Program-made: the position numbers and the translations under genes | Origin: Arthrobacter sp. ISL-30 | Lineage (GTDB): Bacteria; Actinomycetota; Actinomycetes; Actinomycetales; Micrococcaceae | Reading direction: 5' to 3' | DNA: 58,766 nt | NCBI RefSeq assembly: GCF_018613855.1 | Contig: NZ_JAGGPK010000047.1 | Coordinates: 1 to 58,766 of the forward strand | Shown here: in pieces, positions 34,726 to 43,804 of the stretch | Layout: each line of letters starts with the position of its first letter | How positions within the stretch are numbered: the stretch's first letter is position 1 | Notes under the pieces: model-generated | Database searches by the model: none | What the model saw: only the letters and a program-made list of their open reading frames with translations | What the model was told of the DNA's origin: nothing

Positions 34726-36063
34726 CTACAGCAGCGCCTGGCGAACCACTTCGCCCCACGACTGCTCGGCAAGGTCCGCGACGGCTGCAAGGATCTCCGC
34801 GGGCGGCCGGGACAGGTCCAAGGGGTACTCGACGATATCGATGTCGGTATTGAGTACGCGCCGCAGCTTCATCTCGCCGGACCCGGCATAGACGAGCCAG
34901 GCCGTGGGAACTTGGAGGGCCGTGCAAGAGGCCAACATCGCGTAATGGTCGGCGTTGAGCGACGCTCCGGCATCCGTGGCCGCGTTGTACTTCGTGTCGT
35001 AAGCCACCACGGGGCGGCCGCCGAGGAAATGCACTGCGTCGGGGCGGATTGTGAGCCTGTCGGAGTCGCGGACTGCCTCATTGAGCAGGGCGCCATACTG
35101 CAGGCGCATCTCCCCTGGATAGGCGGCCATGGCTTCCCTCAGGGCAACCCCGACGAATTCTTCGAACACCCGGGACATGTCCACAACGAACGACGCCGTC
35201 CGCTGTGCGCCGTCGCCCGCCTCCGCGGAACTGTTCCGCAGGATCACCTCGGCCAGGCGAAGGACCGCGTGGTAGCGCAGGTTCATCCGATTGGCCCGCC
35301 ACGGCGGCAGTGACGCCCCAGAGTGCAGGCGAGTGACGGCATCGAGCTTTCCCTTCAGCTGCCGCAGGCGGCTCAGCACGTCGGGGCGGACCCGGGGAAC
35401 CTGGGCCATTCGCTCCAGCGCTGCGCGAAGGATCCGGTTCTCGGCGATGTCCTCGGTGAATTCGTCGTAGGAGACTTCCAGCGGCACTAGCATTCCCGGG
35501 CGGCGGGAGATCTGGTCCGAGATACGGATCCTGCCCTTGACGGTTCGCAGGGACTCGTCCACCGTGAGGTAGCCCTGCAGGACTCCACGGTTGAGCGCCC
35601 GTTCGGCGAGGCGGGCCAGGGAATCCGCCAGGGCGCTCCACAGGTCCTGGTGCTCGACGGCGGCCACGGTTTCGTCGCGGAAGCCCTGGTCGCCGGCATA
35701 GCTGAGCAGGAACAGGAGCCGGCTCAGCCCCAGGCGGCCCTTGGGCTGAATCTCAAGCTGGACGGTAGGCGTTCGAATCGAGCCCACCATTCCGACGGGT
35801 TCGATGCGGTAGAGGCCCATGCCCATGGGCGAGGCCTTGGCCAGGCCGCTGGCGTTGATTGACGCGGCGCTGTCGGCGTCGAGCCTGTCCACTACTCCCC
35901 CGGACAGCTCATCCAGGACGATGTGGGCCCCGGCGCCAGGCTGGCCGGCACGGGGCTCGCCGCTGATGGGGCGCCCGGTGCCGGGTACACCGCCAGGCTT
36001 ACCGCTGCCGGGGCGCCCGCCAATCCCGCGCCGCCCCTGCTCAACGCGCGGCAAGTCGCCCAA
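34726..36063 (-). CDS. mcrC: McrC-family nuclease subunit of a type IV restriction system
   Basis: A 445-aa protein. After an unusual Gly/Pro-rich leader of about 45 residues (GGRPGSGKPGGVPGTGRPIS), McrC homology begins at HIVLDELSGGVVDRL and continues with GMVGSIRTPTVQLEIQPKGR and RLLFLLSYAGD. The C-terminal PD-(D/E)xK nuclease core shows as TIRPDAVHF ... VVAYDTKY. McrC cleaves DNA when bound to the McrB motor. The start is a TTG (36063 or 36054) within the last codons of mcrB, so the two are translationally coupled. The leader could be untranslated if a weaker internal start is used. Confidence 0.88.
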   Translation of the reverse strand: MGDLPRVEQGRRGIGGRPGSGKPGGVPGTGRPISGEPRAGQPGAGAHIVLDELSGGVVDRLDADSAASINASGLAKASPMGMGLYRIEPVGMVGSIRTPTVQLEIQPKGRLGLSRLLFLLSYAGDQGFRDETVAAVEHQDLWSALADSLARLAERALNRGVLQGYLTVDESLRTVKGRIRISDQISRRPGMLVPLEVSYDEFTEDIAENRILRAALERMAQVPRVRPDVLSRLRQLKGKLDAVTRLHSGASLPPWRANRMNLRYHAVLRLAEVILRNSSAEAGDGAQRTASFVVDMSRVFEEFVGVALREAMAAYPGEMRLQYGALLNEAVRDSDRLTIRPDAVHFLGGRPVVAYDTKYNAATDAGASLNADHYAMLASCTALQVPTAWLVYAGSGEMKLRRVLNTDIDIVEYPLDLSRPPAEILAAVADLAEQSWGEVVRQALL

Positions 36064-38275
36064 GCAGTTGGTCCAGGCCGAAGCGCTCTTCCAGTTGGGC
36101 GCGGTTCAGCTGCCCGTGGTAGTGCTCTTCGAGCAGCGGCATGAGCTCGTATTTCCAGATCCGGCGGAGCCCCGCTGGAGTCTGGGCGGCGCTCTTCATG
36201 AAGTACGACGGCCCGATCATCAGGTCCCGGTCCCAGTCATCAATGGCGTCGTTGAGGGCATCCAGGAGGTCGGCGTTCAGCGTGTCCAGGCCGCGGGCTT
36301 CCAGGAACCGGCGCAGCGAGCCGCGGACGGGTTCGGTCTTCGGGTGCAGTTCTATGAACGCGAAGCGGCGCCGGATGGCGGCGTCCATCATGGCAATGGA
36401 GCGGTCCGCCGTGTTCATGGTGCCGATGATGTAGAGGTTGTCCGGAAGGCTGAACGGCTCATTCGGGCTGTACTGCAGGTAGATCCGGTCGTCCCGGTAC
36501 TCGAGCAGGAAGTACAGCTCGCCGAACACCTTGGCCAGGTTGGCGCGGTTCATCTCGTCGATGATGAGGAAGTACGGCTTGGCCACGTTCTCCGGTTTGG
36601 CGGCTTCCTCGGCCAGGCGCCGCAGCGGACCCGCGACCAGTTTGAAGGAGACCTGTCCGTCGTCAGTCTTGTCCGGCCGGTAGCCCTCAAAGAAGTCCTC
36701 ATAGGCGTAGGACGGGTGGAACTGCACCAGCTTGACCCGCTCATCCGTGCTGTCGCCGGCAAGCTCCGCGGCCAGATGCTTGGCGAGGTACGTCTTCCCC
36801 GTGCCGGGAGGCCCGTACAGGACCAGTTGCCGGTTGTCTTCCAGCAGCTCCGCGATCTCCTTCAGCGGCTCAAGCTCCATGTGAAGTGACGCCGCGAATT
36901 CCTCAGTCAGGGGGCGGAAGCCTTCCTGGACGGCTTCGACGACGGCAGTCGGCTCGGCCTCTTCCTCGCCGTCGGTTTCGGCTTCGGCCGGGAGCAGCGA
37001 CTGCAGGGCCTGGATCACCCGGGTCACGTCAACGATGATGCCGGGAGTGGACAGTTGCCGCTGGACGTGGCGGGGAAGGTCAGTGATGGCATGGTTCTCG
37101 TCGATCCAGCGGACCTTGCGGCGCATCCGGCGGTTGTCTTCATTGTGCTCGGGTTCGCCCAGCACCACCCCGACCCGCACCCTGCCCGAGTGCTGGAACA
37201 GGACAAGGTCCCCCGGTTTCATGACCGAGAGGAAGGCAAAAACAGCCGTCTTGTTGTCTTCGCGCTCCACATAGCCGAGGTGCTTGTAGTCCTCATCCAC
37301 GGCGTGCTGGACCACACCGGCAGTGACGCCGGCGTCGAGCGAGCGGAGATGTTCGACGTCGAGCGTCACCTTCTCCTGGCCCTGCCAGGCGCCGAGCAGG
37401 TCGGTGTTGTCGTGGTGGGTGCGCAGGAGCCAGGCGCGGCGGCCGGGGTCTCCCACTTTCCGCCATTGGCTGACCAGCTGCCTGGAGTACCAGTCGATCC
37501 GCTGTCCGGCCTGTTCATCCAGGTGCAGTCGGATCCGGTGGATGTCCGCGGTGACTTCCTCTTCCGAGTCCCCATTGGCGCCGCCCACCAGGGACGCGAA
37601 CGCATCCCGGATTTCCCGCCGCTCCACGTCTGCCACAACGGGCTCGAAGTAGTTCGGCCACGCGAGGTATTCGATGCTCCGGCGAATGGCGGGCTGGTCC
37701 TCCGGGGTCCCGGCGGCCAGTTCGTGGAACGCGAGCGGGTCCCTGAGGGCATCGTTGATGGCCGACGTCGGCTGCTCGTCTACGTGGATGACAAAACGGC
37801 AGAGCCATTTGAGGTGGTCCCAGATGGTCCAGTTGAATTCGGCCGTCCTGTCCCTGATGATGCCGTGATCCGTCATGCCCTCGTAGAGCTCCTCCGGAAG
37901 CTCCAGGGGCGGTTCGAGCCACGAAGCGGCCTCCGCCACGCGAGCCCGCTTGACCTTGAGCGACTTGACCTCGTGGGCCAGCGGCAGGGACTGCAGGAAC
38001 AGCAGTTCGACGGCGAGCAGCTTGGCTTCCCGGGAGGCGCCCTCCAGGTTCTGCCGGAGGTTGGTCATCATGGGCGCCTTGGCGTCCTCGACACCGCGCT
38101 CCAGCCGTTCCAGGAATTCACGCGCGGCGTCGGCAGTCCATGTGGAAGTGCGTCCGTCCAATGCCGAAGCCTTGCCCTGCAGCGCGGGGGCGAGGACAAA
38201 CCAGGCGGCGTCCTCGATCTCCTTGGAGATGCCAAGGGCGCGGATCATGGCGGGTTTCACGGAGGGAATCACCAA
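36041..38275 (-). CDS. mcrB: McrB-family AAA+ GTPase with N-terminal reader region
   Basis: A 744-aa protein. The C-terminal AAA+ domain has Walker A LVLYGPPGTGKTYLAKHLAA near 487, Walker B FLIIDEMNRANLAKVFGE and the McrB signature GTMNTADRSIAMMDAAIRRR near 618. Residues about 300-390 (GDLVLFQHSGRVRVGVVLGE) look like a PUA/EVE-type modified-base reader fold. The first 290 residues are helical and not recognised. The system would recognise modified DNA and translocate it for McrC cutting. Start uncertain (TTG 38275, GTG 38272 or ATG 38248). An Asp/Glu-rich linker precedes the motor. Confidence 0.9.
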   Translation of the reverse strand: MVIPSVKPAMIRALGISKEIEDAAWFVLAPALQGKASALDGRTSTWTADAAREFLERLERGVEDAKAPMMTNLRQNLEGASREAKLLAVELLFLQSLPLAHEVKSLKVKRARVAEAASWLEPPLELPEELYEGMTDHGIIRDRTAEFNWTIWDHLKWLCRFVIHVDEQPTSAINDALRDPLAFHELAAGTPEDQPAIRRSIEYLAWPNYFEPVVADVERREIRDAFASLVGGANGDSEEEVTADIHRIRLHLDEQAGQRIDWYSRQLVSQWRKVGDPGRRAWLLRTHHDNTDLLGAWQGQEKVTLDVEHLRSLDAGVTAGVVQHAVDEDYKHLGYVEREDNKTAVFAFLSVMKPGDLVLFQHSGRVRVGVVLGEPEHNEDNRRMRRKVRWIDENHAITDLPRHVQRQLSTPGIIVDVTRVIQALQSLLPAEAETDGEEEAEPTAVVEAVQEGFRPLTEEFAASLHMELEPLKEIAELLEDNRQLVLYGPPGTGKTYLAKHLAAELAGDSTDERVKLVQFHPSYAYEDFFEGYRPDKTDDGQVSFKLVAGPLRRLAEEAAKPENVAKPYFLIIDEMNRANLAKVFGELYFLLEYRDDRIYLQYSPNEPFSLPDNLYIIGTMNTADRSIAMMDAAIRRRFAFIELHPKTEPVRGSLRRFLEARGLDTLNADLLDALNDAIDDWDRDLMIGPSYFMKSAAQTPAGLRRIWKYELMPLLEEHYHGQLNRAQLEERFGLDQLLGRLAAR

Positions 38276-38350
38276 TCAAACTTACCTGCTTTATCTGAGA
38301 GCGCACACCCAACCGCGTGTTGCTGCCACTGCCGCATCGTGTCGCTCCGG

Positions 38351-40411
38351 CTACCACATGCTGAACCGGTACCGGGCCGGCACGGGCTCGTCCGGACATA
38401 CCCGCTGCCAGAGCTCCGCGATGGAGTCCTCCCCTTCCCGGAGGTCCGGAATTTCCACTCCTTCGCGAAGGATTTCCGCTGCTGCTTCGGCCTGTCCGGT
38501 GTCCGCCAGGGCCAGCGCCGACAGGAACCGGATACGCCCGGCCTGCGTGATACCTTCCGGAGCTTTGGAAGCGAGCTCAAGGGCGCTGTGAGGATCGTTC
38601 CAGCGGATGCATACCGTCATGGCCTCGGCCAGGAGGGGAAGGCTTTCCGGCTCAAGCCGGCAGGCCGCTTCAAGCTCCTGCAGGGCGTTCGTGGCTGCGG
38701 CGGTTTCCCCTCGGGTGTTTGGCTTCTGATTTGGGTTCTGCGCGAGCTTCTCGGCTGGCTTCTCGGCGACCGCGAGCAGGGCGAGCGCCAGCCCCCGATG
38801 GGCCAGCGCCTGGGTACGCACCGAAGAGCCCGCGAGCCCCTCAGGGTCCAGCACCTCCCGGTACCCGACAATGGCGGCATCAAAGTCCTGGCGGGCATGC
38901 TGCATGGTGGCTAGATGGAACAGCGCCTCCGGGCCGCCGTCTGCGGCCAGCAACTCCTCCCAATCGCTGCCTGCCACAAAGCTGTCCGCACCGTCGAAGC
39001 CTTCGCCCCCAAGCAGCCGCAGCCACGGCACTTCCTCGCCCGGATTCTCCAGGACTTCGGGATTCTCCAAGGCGTCGGGAAACGGCGTCCCGGTTTCGTC
39101 AATCCAGTCGCTACGGGAATGATGGCGTCGCACGGCCTCCAGGCTGCCCCAGCCGCTGCCCTCCAGGACCGGTTCGTTTGGGGGCAGCTCCGTGTCCTGC
39201 ATGTGGGCCGCGAGCGCCTCCTCCAGCGCTTCCTCAGGCAGCAGTTCGTGCAACCGGGCGCTGGCATGCGCTACTGCCTTGTCCCAATCCGGCGAGTGCG
39301 ATGCGTTCGGGTCCAATTGGGCATTACCGTAGGCTTCCACCCAGCTCCAGTCGGCGCCTGCAGGCATGGGAACATGCTCGAACTGCGTTTGGGCCAGCCC
39401 TGCCTGGATTTCCGCATAGGGCCCCGCGCCCGGGCTGAGCCACTCCTGCCAGCGCTGCCCGCCTTGCCCCTGCCCCCAGACGAACAGCTTCTTCCCGCGC
39501 AGCCGGTCCGTGGAAAGCATGGCCAGACCGTCGCCGTCGTGATCCGCGGCCACGATCCAATGCCGCTGGCCGGGGGCGATGTCAAAGAAGTAGTCCGCGG
39601 CATGGGAGTTATTGACCAGCCAGGTGGCGTCCACGCCGTCGAGCTCTGTAGGCCGGATCCTGGCGATGTCGTTGGAATAGTCGCTGCCGTAAGCCTCGAG
39701 TGCAGGCGCAATCACACGCGTGCCCTCCCTCTCCGGAACGGCAGCATTGCTCCACCAGTACATCGGCACGTCATCGGGGTTGGGGTTGCGGATCCGTACG
39801 GCCGCGAAGAGAACGTCCGAACCGGCAGGGAGCCATACGTCCACTTGGAACACGACCTCCCTGAGCCGTTCGAACTCCCACATGCGCAGGATCTGCCGGC
39901 CATCCGGCGTTCGGACGATGGCGCTGTGGAGTGGGCTGCAAGTAGTGGGTGAATGCCCCCGGGTGCCAATGTTCCATTCAAGACCACCTGCGAACCAGGC
40001 CTTCCGCAGGGCGATGTTGGCGAACTGCACTGTGCCGTGGGTGTGCAGGAGCTGCTTGTGGGTCCGCTTGTCTTCCAGTTCCCACACCCTGCCGCCCAGC
40101 CCCGGCAGGACCACTGCCCGAAGGCTGCTGTTTTCAAGGACGACGGCGGTCAGCTCGTGCGGCGTCCGCTCCCTGCTGTAGCCGTCCTGCATCCGGTAGG
40201 GAAATATGTTGGGCACCCGCCCGTAATCGGCTGCCGCGCGAAGTTCCTCCGGCACGCCGTCGCCGATCTTGTAGGGCTGGTCCAGTTCCTCGGAGACCAC
40301 CGGCAGGGGGCTTTCGGGGCCAAGGTCAGCCATGTCCAGGGTCACGGTGGTGACGGTCAGTGTGCTTGTGCTGTCGGTCCCTGTGGTGTCAATCCTTGAG
40401 CTGTCGGTCAT
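38351..40411 (-). CDS. DUF5107-like protein with C-terminal TPR-like repeats
   Basis: A 686-aa protein. Residues about 40-380 form a galactose-mutarotase-like beta-rich domain (LPGLGGRVWELEDKRTHKQL, FAGGLEWNIGTRGHSPTTCS, YWWSNAAVPEREGTRVIAPA), which I associate with DUF5107. The C-terminal 200 residues are Ala/Leu-rich helices typical of TPR arrays (ALFHLATMQHARQDFDAAIV). No signal peptide. It probably acts on or binds sugars, inferred from fold. It follows cutC by 15 bases, so they are likely co-transcribed. Confidence 0.78.
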   Translation of the reverse strand: MTDSSRIDTTGTDSTSTLTVTTVTLDMADLGPESPLPVVSEELDQPYKIGDGVPEELRAAADYGRVPNIFPYRMQDGYSRERTPHELTAVVLENSSLRAVVLPGLGGRVWELEDKRTHKQLLHTHGTVQFANIALRKAWFAGGLEWNIGTRGHSPTTCSPLHSAIVRTPDGRQILRMWEFERLREVVFQVDVWLPAGSDVLFAAVRIRNPNPDDVPMYWWSNAAVPEREGTRVIAPALEAYGSDYSNDIARIRPTELDGVDATWLVNNSHAADYFFDIAPGQRHWIVAADHDGDGLAMLSTDRLRGKKLFVWGQGQGGQRWQEWLSPGAGPYAEIQAGLAQTQFEHVPMPAGADWSWVEAYGNAQLDPNASHSPDWDKAVAHASARLHELLPEEALEEALAAHMQDTELPPNEPVLEGSGWGSLEAVRRHHSRSDWIDETGTPFPDALENPEVLENPGEEVPWLRLLGGEGFDGADSFVAGSDWEELLAADGGPEALFHLATMQHARQDFDAAIVGYREVLDPEGLAGSSVRTQALAHRGLALALLAVAEKPAEKLAQNPNQKPNTRGETAAATNALQELEAACRLEPESLPLLAEAMTVCIRWNDPHSALELASKAPEGITQAGRIRFLSALALADTGQAEAAAEILREGVEIPDLREGEDSIAELWQRVCPDEPVPARYRFSMW

Positions 40412-40426
40412 GGTGACCTCCGCGAA

Positions 40427-41179
40427 TCAGTTGATGGATGGTCCTGCTGCAGCCCGGGCGGCCCTCACGAGCCTCCGGTCGGTGACGATGTAGGCGGTGG
40501 GGTCGGAGTCGTCGGAGGTGCCAAGCGAGATCGCTCCAGTGGACAGGGTGGAGACTGTCTTCTTCGCCGACAAGTGGACCGCGTCCAGTCCGCAATCACG
40601 CATGGCCGGGATGTCGTCGAGCGTCACGCCGCCACCGGCCATAATCTGCAGCTCGCCGGAGGCCAGCTTATGCATCCGCTGCAGGGTAGCCAGGCCAGCA
40701 CCCGCCGTCGCGGCTCCTCCGGAGCTCAGCACCCGCGTGAAGCCGAGTTCCAGGAGGCGTTCGACGGCGGCCACAGGATCGGCGGTCTGGTCGATGGCCC
40801 GGTGGAACGTGAGTTCAACCGTGGCGTCTGCTCCCCTGGCCGCCTCGGCAAGCTGCCGCGTCGACGCCATATCGATGCGGCCGTCGCCGGTGAGCGCCCC
40901 GAAGACAACGCCACGGGCGCCTTTGCCAAGGACGTAGCGGATCTCCCGCGCCATGGTGTCCAATTCTGTTGGGGAGTAGAGAAAGTCGCCAGGCCTGCAG
41001 CGGATCAAAGGGTGGATTCCCAACCGCCCGGCAACTGTTTCGAGGGCAGCTTCCAGGAGTCCCTGGCTTGGGGTGATGCCGCCCAACTCCAGCGCATTGC
41101 ATAGCTCGATGCGGTCCGCCCCTTCATCAGCCGCGACGCCAGCACCTTGGGCGCCCACGACGGCGATTTCCAGGTCCAT
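40427..41179 (-). CDS. cutC: CutC family protein (copper homeostasis protein homologue)
   Basis: A 250-aa TIM-barrel protein, with DEGADRIELCNALELGGITP, PLIRCRPGDFLYSPTELDTM, GVVFGALTGDGRIDMAST, TFHRAIDQTADP, RVLSSGGAATAGAG and QIMAGGGV, all CutC landmarks. Despite the name, a direct role in copper handling is debated. Here it is encoded with a sugar-related DUF5107 protein, not with metal genes. The ATG at 41179 is 22 bases after the thioesterase stop. Confidence 0.93.
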   Translation of the reverse strand: MDLEIAVVGAQGAGVAADEGADRIELCNALELGGITPSQGLLEAALETVAGRLGIHPLIRCRPGDFLYSPTELDTMAREIRYVLGKGARGVVFGALTGDGRIDMASTRQLAEAARGADATVELTFHRAIDQTADPVAAVERLLELGFTRVLSSGGAATAGAGLATLQRMHKLASGELQIMAGGGVTLDDIPAMRDCGLDAVHLSAKKTVSTLSTGAISLGTSDDSDPTAYIVTDRRLVRAARAAAGPSIN

Positions 41180-41201
41180 GGGGCAACTCTAGTCGTGGCT
41201 G

Positions 41202-41708
41202 TCAGGCCGTGTAAGGCTCCAGCCGCTGCCGCTGCTCGGGAGTCAGTCTCAGGACGCGTCCCGTGCCCTCGTCCACGAAGGCCAGGTGGGTGGTGGCCTT
41301 GACGCAGTCCTCACGGGTCACGGGGTCCTTAATGAGGTAGTGAAGGTCGAAACTTGCTCCCTTTACCGCGCCAACCCAGATCTCCACGATGGCCGGGATG
41401 TTGCGGTAATCCAGGGTCCGGACGTAGCGGATCTTGTGTTCCACAACGAGCGCCATGGTGCCGGGCGCGACGTCGTTGAAAAGCGACACCGGGGGCTCCT
41501 GGCCCGGCAGCCCTGCACCGCCGGGAGGGCCGAAAGCTGCGATGCGCGCCTCTTCAAGCATGCGAACAATCTGCACGTTGTTGATGTGCCCGTAGGCGTC
41601 CATGTCTCCCCAGCGCATGGGCACGAGCACTTCGATGCGTCGGGGAGCCAGTGACTGGTTGCTGCCCTGTGTCTGATTGTTCAGCTCTGTTTGATTGTTG
41701 AGCTCCAT
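41202..41708 (-). CDS. Hot-dog-fold acyl-CoA thioesterase
   Basis: A 168-aa 4HBT-type thioesterase. The family signature is VPMRWGDMDAYGHINNVQIV (Asp in the D-x-x-G-H-x-N loop), with YRNIPAIVEIWVGAVKGASF following. The N-terminal 15 residues are ELNNQT repeats made by an 18-bp tandem repeat that covers the ATG; the true start may be later, near the conserved core. It follows the ABC transporter gene by 8 bases and is probably co-transcribed with it. Confidence 0.88.
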   Translation of the reverse strand: MELNNQTELNNQTQGSNQSLAPRRIEVLVPMRWGDMDAYGHINNVQIVRMLEEARIAAFGPPGGAGLPGQEPPVSLFNDVAPGTMALVVEHKIRYVRTLDYRNIPAIVEIWVGAVKGASFDLHYLIKDPVTREDCVKATTHLAFVDEGTGRVLRLTPEQRQRLEPYTA

Positions 41709-41727
41709 TTGATTGTTCAGCTGTGCA
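41674..41727. repeat. 18-bp tandem repeat, three units, over a start codon
   Basis: Units TGATTGTTCAGCTCTGTT, TGATTGTTGAGCTCCATT and TGATTGTTCAGCTGTGCA follow each other. The ABC gene's last codons lie in the third unit, and the thioesterase ATG and its ELNNQT repeats in the other two. Confidence 0.85.
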
Positions 41728-43804
41728 CCACCGTCGAGTCGTCCACCGTGGCCTCTTCGGCATCTTCACCGGCGAACTGGGACCTGTAAAGGCGATAGTA
41801 GGCGCCTTCGATACCCAGCAGCTCGCTGTGGTTGCCTTGCTCCACGATCCTGCCATTTTCCATCACGAGGATGGTATCGGCGTCGCGGATGGTGGAAAGG
41901 CGGTGGGCGATCACGAAGCTGGTGCGATCCGTCCGCAGCGCGGCCATGGCCTTCTGCAGGAGAAGCTCGGTGCGGGTGTCCACGGAGCTCGTGGCCTCGT
42001 CGAGGATGAGGAGGGACGGATCCGATACGAAGGCGCGGGCAATGGTGATGAGCTGCTTTTCACCGGCGCTGACGTTGTTTCCTTCCTCGTCGATGATGGT
42101 CTGGTAGCCATCCGGCAGGGCCCGGACGAAGCGGTCGACATAGGTTGCCTTGGCGGCCTCAATGATTTGTTCCTCGGTGGCATCCAGGTTCCCGTACCTG
42201 ATGTTGTCGTAGATGGTCCCGCCGAACAGCCAGGCGTCCTGAAGGACCATGCCCACCTTGGACCGCAGCTCTGAGCGGCTGAGGTCCTTGATGTCCACTC
42301 CGTCCAGGGTGATGCGTCCGGAGTTGAGCTCGTAGAAGCGCATGACGAGGTTCACCAGGGTGGTCTTGCCTGCACCGGTGGGTCCGACAATGGCAACGGT
42401 GTGGCCCGGTTCGGCGCTGAAGGACAGATCCTCGATGAGGGGCTTGTCCTGGACGTAGCTGAAGTACACCTTCTCGAATTCCACGTGCCCGTCAGTCTTG
42501 GCCGGGAGATGGCTGGAGGCGGTCTCCTTGACTTCCTCGTCGGCATCGAGGAACTCGAAGACGCGCTCAGCGGAGGCAACTCCGGACTGCAGCATGTTGG
42601 CCATGCCGGCGATCTGGCCGAGCGGCTGGGTGAATTCGCGCGAGTACTGGATGAACGCGGTGGCGTCTCCCAGGCTCATCGAGCCGGAGGCCACGCGGAG
42701 GCCACCGACGACGGCGATGCCCACGTAACTGAGGTAGGACACGAAGTTCATGGCCGGGAAGATCACTCCGGAAACGAACTGTGCACCGAAGGAAGCCTTG
42801 TAGAGGGCCTCGTTGCGTTCGTCGAAGCGAATCAGCATGTCGGCGTCCCGGCCAAAGACCTTGACGAGGTCATGGCCCGAGAAGGACTCCTCGATCTGGC
42901 CGTTGAGCGCACCAGTGTTCTTCCATTGGGCTGCGAAGAGCTTCTGGCTGCGCGCGCCGATGACGCCTGCCAGGATGCCGGAGAGCGGGAGGGCGATCAG
43001 GGCAATCAGCGCGAGTTCCCAGGAAACGATGAACATCATCACAATGATGCCCAGGACCGTCAGTACCGAGCTGACCAGCTGCGCGAACGCCTGCTGCAGG
43101 CCCTGCTGGACGTTGTCGACGTCGTTCGTTACCCGTGACAGGATGTCGCCGCGCTGGCGGGTGTCGAAGTAGTTCAGCGGCAGCCTGTTCAGCTTTGCCT
43201 GGACGTCGTTGCGGAGCCTGTTGATGACCTTCATGACGATCCGGTTCAGGATGTAGCCCTGGGCCCACAGGAAGATGTTGGCGACGAAGTACATCAGGAG
43301 CACGATCGAGATCAGGAACGTCAGCCTGGGGAAGTTGATCCCGTTGGTGAGCTCCATCTTGGAGACCATGTCCGCGAAATTGTCCTGGCCCTGCTGCCTC
43401 AGCCCCTCCGCGAACTGCTCCTTGGAGACGCCGGGAGGCAGTTGCTTGCCCATGACGCCGCCGAAGATCACATCCATGGCTCCGCCGAGGATCTTAGGCG
43501 CGATGACATTGAGGACCACTGAAACCACTACAAGTCCGATCACCAGGAACACCCCGGCGGATTCGGGTTTCAGGAGCCCCATGAGTCGCTTGGCCGAGGG
43601 AAAGAAGGCTTTGGCCTTCTTTGCGGGCATGTCGCCGAACATGCCTCCATCGGCCTCGGTGGGCTTGTACTCTTCCTCGACGAAATCGTCGTCGTCAAAG
43701 ACGGCGTCGGCATCAAGAGCCGCCTCGTCTTCAGTAAGGACTGCCTGAGCGTCGTTCTTGCTCTTCCCGGCCTGGTTCTTCGCTGCCTTGTTCTGCCCGC
43801 TCAT
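41717..43804 (-). CDS. ABC exporter half-transporter with active ATPase site
   Basis: A 695-aa fused TM-ATPase subunit. An acidic N-terminal extension of about 60 residues precedes six TM helices. The ATPase has Walker A IVGPTGAGKTTLVNL, a non-canonical signature NVSAGEKQLITIARAF and Walker B LLILDEATSSVDTRTELLLQ with catalytic Glu, then H-loop VIAHRLSTI. Paired by ATGA overlap with the next upstream subunit. The catalytic-Glu-bearing partner of a heterodimeric multidrug/lipid exporter. Confidence 0.95.
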   Translation of the reverse strand: MSGQNKAAKNQAGKSKNDAQAVLTEDEAALDADAVFDDDDFVEEEYKPTEADGGMFGDMPAKKAKAFFPSAKRLMGLLKPESAGVFLVIGLVVVSVVLNVIAPKILGGAMDVIFGGVMGKQLPPGVSKEQFAEGLRQQGQDNFADMVSKMELTNGINFPRLTFLISIVLLMYFVANIFLWAQGYILNRIVMKVINRLRNDVQAKLNRLPLNYFDTRQRGDILSRVTNDVDNVQQGLQQAFAQLVSSVLTVLGIIVMMFIVSWELALIALIALPLSGILAGVIGARSQKLFAAQWKNTGALNGQIEESFSGHDLVKVFGRDADMLIRFDERNEALYKASFGAQFVSGVIFPAMNFVSYLSYVGIAVVGGLRVASGSMSLGDATAFIQYSREFTQPLGQIAGMANMLQSGVASAERVFEFLDADEEVKETASSHLPAKTDGHVEFEKVYFSYVQDKPLIEDLSFSAEPGHTVAIVGPTGAGKTTLVNLVMRFYELNSGRITLDGVDIKDLSRSELRSKVGMVLQDAWLFGGTIYDNIRYGNLDATEEQIIEAAKATYVDRFVRALPDGYQTIIDEEGNNVSAGEKQLITIARAFVSDPSLLILDEATSSVDTRTELLLQKAMAALRTDRTSFVIAHRLSTIRDADTILVMENGRIVEQGNHSELLGIEGAYYRLYRSQFAGEDAEEATVDDSTVVHS

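Noticed and set aside
37055..38914. 619-codon plus-strand frame
   Set aside because: Antisense to mcrB and the DUF5107-like gene; long only because of GC-rich codon positions; no domain-like sequence.
41674..41727. Small CRISPR-like array
   Set aside because: Units are directly adjacent with no spacers, inside coding sequence.
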